A DNA stretch of 64,000 nucleotides from Velocimicrobium porci (GTDB taxonomy: Bacteria > Bacillota > Clostridia > Lachnospirales > Lachnospiraceae), in NCBI RefSeq assembly GCF_009696045.1, contig NZ_VUMT01000012.1, positions 24,415 through 88,414 on the forward strand, in the 5' to 3' direction. Positions 61,741 to 64,000 of the stretch are shown here, in pieces. The notes beneath the pieces were generated by a model. It saw nothing but the letters and a program-made list of their open reading frames with translations. It was not told the origin of the DNA and did not search any database. Numbering within the stretch: position 1 is the stretch's first letter; the number at the start of each line of letters is the position of its first letter. The translations under genes and the position numbers were made by a program.

Positions 61741-63849
61741 TTAACGTAATAAAGATAATACACCTTGTGTAGATTGATTTGCCTGTGCAAGCATTGACTG
61801 AGCTGCTTGTTGTAAAATATTGTTCTTAGAGTAATCAACCATTTCTTTTGCCATATTTACATCACGAATACGAGATTCTGCAGATTGTAAGTTTTCAGCA
61901 GATGTATCTAAGTTAGCAATTGTATGTTCCAGACGATTTTGAGTAGCACCCATTTTCGCTCTTTCTGTAGAAACTTTTTGAATAGCCATGTCGTAAGCTT
62001 TTACAGCTAAAGAAGCGTCTGCCTGAGAAGTAACCTTTAAGGATTCACCTTCTACACCATCTTTTGTCTGTACGATATTTAAGTCTTTTGCTTTCATGGA
62101 ATTAATTCCAAGTGCAACTTCTTGTCCTGCATTTGCACCTACTTGAAGATGGAATGCGTCTTTTCCTGTTTCTGCCTGTTTGGATTCTACCATAGCATCA
62201 GATGTAATTGTAAGCACGTCACCGGCTTTTAATTTATTTGCATTGCTGATTGTAATAACAGTGTCATCACCAGATTTATTCTTTAATGTGATTTTTAATT
62301 CATTATTTTTATCAACAGCATCACTAATCTTAAATGCTGCGCTATCCGCTGTATTACCAAATAAATCTTTTACATCAATTACAGACTTATCTGTATTTAA
62401 CTTATCCAATTGCGCTTTTGTAGAATCAACTTTAGCTTGTGCCTCTTCTTTTAATTTATCCGTAGCATTTGCATTAGCATCTGCTGCAGCTTTATCAGAA
62501 ACCGCTTTTTTATAATCTACAATTGCTGTTGCAAGCTCTGTATTTCCTAAAACATCAACAACATCTTGCACTTGAGCAACCTTTGCCTGATTTACATTAT
62601 TTGTAATCGCTGTACTAGCTACCGATTTTGCAAAAGTATCAAGTAAACCAAAAGTATCCGTTGCAGCTTTGGAAAGATTGTCCGTTGTAGCTAAGGCTCC
62701 TGATTGAACTAATGCTACATCAGTTCCATCACCCTTTTTATGTTTTGCCGCTACGTCTACTGAAGTAGCTGCTACAGCCTTCCCAATATTTTGAGTATTT
62801 GCTGTATCAAATAAACCTTTCAGTTCTGTATTCGCTGCTTTAATCTCATTTGAATCTCCGGCACCAGCTGCTTTACCATCTTTTACCAATGCATCAATAT
62901 ACTTATTAACCGCATTGGTTAAGTCTTCTTTTGTAACACCGGCTTTTAAGAAAGTATCCCCATTTGCTGCTTTCGTAATTTCTGCTAATTTTAAAATATT
63001 ATCAACAGTTTTTACAACAGCCTCTTTATTCTCGCTTACTGCTGTAGAGGAAGTAGCAGCAGCGGATTCTAAAGTACTTAAAACTCCCTTTGCTGCACCT
63101 AATGCTCCTGCAATGTTTTCTTCTGTAGATTTATCCGCACTATAAACACCAGTAATGGATACTCCAGCTGCTTCCTGTAATACCGGGTCTAATGTTACAG
63201 CACCAGCAGTTGTTATTAACTGATTAATTTTATTTATCTGCTCATTAGATAACTTTGAAGTTCCTTTTGTGCTTTGTCCATCTGTAAAGTCTTGTGTAAC
63301 TTCAATACGGATTACATCTGTAAATGCTGCTTTTGCAGAACCATCTGTTGTAATTGCAGCACTTACGTTTCCATTTCCAAATGTTCCATCAATATTTGTA
63401 CTACCAGCTTTTTCATTGACAGAACCTTGTCTGGAACCGTCAAGAAGTTTCTTTGTATTGAATTCTGTTGTATTTGCAATACGATCAACTTCTTGTGTTA
63501 ATTTATCAATTTCATTCTGAATCTGTGTTCTGTCATCATCTGTATTTGTATCATTTGCAGCTTGAACAGATAACTCTCTCATACGTTGTAAAATACTGTG
63601 AGTTTCTGTTAATGCACCTTCAGCTGTCTGAATCATAGAAATACCATCCTGTGCATTTGTTGAAGCTTTCGTAAGTCCACGAATCTGACCTCTCATTTTT
63701 TCAGAAATCGCAAGACCTGCAGCATCATCACCAGCACGATTAATTCTATAACCACTGGATAATTTTTCTGTTGATTTGGATTGGTTTGTTACAATGTTAC
63801 CTAACATTCTGTTGGCATTTGCTGCCTGCATATTGTGTTGAATAATCAT
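61741..63849 (-). CDS. fliC: Flagellin with a large central domain
   Basis: A 702-residue filament protein. The conserved D0/D1 N-terminus (MIIQHNMQAANANRMLGN, LSSGYRINRAGDDAAGLAISEKMRGQIRGL, LQRMRELSVQAANDTN) and C-terminus (RLEHTIANLDTSAENLQSAESRIRDVNMAKEMVDYSK...STQGVLSLLR) frame a variable region of about 440 residues (~155-600) of Ala/Asp/Lys/Thr composition. Most bacterial flagellins are 270-500 residues, so this is long. No Cys or Trp is present. The RELSVQAAN segment matches the TLR5-recognised region of flagellins. CGGAGG precedes the ATG. Operon neighbours are not visible. Confidence 0.97.
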   Translation of the reverse strand: MIIQHNMQAANANRMLGNIVTNQSKSTEKLSSGYRINRAGDDAAGLAISEKMRGQIRGLTKASTNAQDGISMIQTAEGALTETHSILQRMRELSVQAANDTNTDDDRTQIQNEIDKLTQEVDRIANTTEFNTKKLLDGSRQGSVNEKAGSTNIDGTFGNGNVSAAITTDGSAKAAFTDVIRIEVTQDFTDGQSTKGTSKLSNEQINKINQLITTAGAVTLDPVLQEAAGVSITGVYSADKSTEENIAGALGAAKGVLSTLESAAATSSTAVSENKEAVVKTVDNILKLAEITKAANGDTFLKAGVTKEDLTNAVNKYIDALVKDGKAAGAGDSNEIKAANTELKGLFDTANTQNIGKAVAATSVDVAAKHKKGDGTDVALVQSGALATTDNLSKAATDTFGLLDTFAKSVASTAITNNVNQAKVAQVQDVVDVLGNTELATAIVDYKKAVSDKAAADANANATDKLKEEAQAKVDSTKAQLDKLNTDKSVIDVKDLFGNTADSAAFKISDAVDKNNELKITLKNKSGDDTVITISNANKLKAGDVLTITSDAMVESKQAETGKDAFHLQVGANAGQEVALGINSMKAKDLNIVQTKDGVEGESLKVTSQADASLAVKAYDMAIQKVSTERAKMGATQNRLEHTIANLDTSAENLQSAESRIRDVNMAKEMVDYSKNNILQQAAQSMLAQANQSTQGVLSLLR

Positions 63850-64000
63850 AATTTTTACCTCCGTGTGTTTGTTGGTAGTGTCAAAAACTACCCGTATTTT
63901 ATTTTAAAAATTCTTTTAAAACCTTAATTTATTGGAGGTTTGCAAATAAAAAGAGCATTTACCTCCCATTTTTGATATAATGTCCTCGACCAAAATTCCA
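63850..64000 (-). promoter_or_regulatory. Flagellin 5' leader, structured
   Basis: The minus-strand leader contains a dyad GGAGGT...ACCTCC (63934-63966) and a small hairpin GGTAGT-ACTACC (63874-63892) near the ribosome site. No clear sigma-D promoter is visible inside the window. The repeated GGA motifs recall CsrA-type control of flagellin, but that is an inference. Confidence 0.35.

Noticed and set aside
63269..63520. Plus-strand open frames opposite flagellin (also 62180-62515 and 62915-63145)
   Set aside because: They are mirror frames of the biased Ala/Thr/Lys codons of flagellin; no ribosome site or independent composition.

Overview
The window is a stretch of an AT-rich, Gram-positive, motile, spore-forming-lineage chromosome, most likely a member of the Lachnospiraceae (Clostridia). 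The basis is protein content: sporulation genes yqfC and yqfD next to phoH and ybeY, a BofC-like protein, a large Lachnospiraceae-type flagellin, a HisF-like/HisI/HisE fusion, TIGR03960/TIGR03936 radical SAM proteins, and a tryptophan T-box in front of trpXYZ. No species call is possible from sequence alone. Nearly everything is on the minus strand; only a clipped gene at the left edge, a zinc-ribbon membrane protein (12826-13692) and trpXYZ (17481-20177) are on the plus strand. I saw no rRNA, tRNA, insertion sequence, prophage or CRISPR array.

Layout, left to right (transcription is mostly right to left). 1-11.6 kb: pgeF, yraN, a FlhB-C-like protein (ylqH), a FliK-like protein, rnhB, two signal peptidases around rbgA, rplS with a possible leader, RNase G and a pair of radical SAM proteins. 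This resembles the Bacillus rplS-ylqF-rnhB-ylqG-ylqH cluster. 11.7-17 kb: a tyrosine-recombinase-like protein missing key catalytic residues, a zinc-ribbon membrane protein, and a large SWIM-SNF2 helicase. 17-21.3 kb: a Trp-specifier T-box and the trpXYZ transporter, then an S66 peptidase. 21.3-35.2 kb: miaB, a coiled-coil repeat protein, an M14 carboxypeptidase, a DUF896 protein, proB, two flavoproteins, a BofC-like protein, a YerB-like lipoprotein, then ybeY, a variant PgpH-like HD protein, phoH, yqfD, yqfC and rpsU.

35.3-41 kb: a small membrane protein, alaS with a near-consensus promoter, ybaK, a TIGR01906 membrane protein, cdd and deoC. 41-50.7 kb: a nucleoside scavenging locus: Crp/Fnr-family regulator, uridine phosphorylase, secreted 5'-nucleotidase, deoD, BMP lipoprotein, ABC ATPase and two permeases, then deoC-cdd. 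The logic is extracellular dephosphorylation of nucleotides, nucleoside import, phosphorolysis, and entry of deoxyribose-5-phosphate into glycolysis.

50.7-64 kb: an AT-rich gap, a 5' remnant that looks like the start of an O6-methylguanine methyltransferase gene, a DUF3783 protein, a 43-residue membrane protein, an orphan HisF-like/HisIE fusion, a FliD-like protein behind a perfect sigma-D promoter, recU, two pseudouridine synthases, a YgiQ radical SAM protein, a HAD phosphatase, a small alarmone synthetase, an M23 peptidase and a 702-residue flagellin. The observations I would follow first are the degenerate HD domain between phoH and ybeY, the degenerate recombinase, an unannotated 23-residue peptide gene after the FliK-like gene, and the sigma-D-controlled FliD-like protein away from a flagellar operon. 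I did not find one large clearly new multi-gene system.
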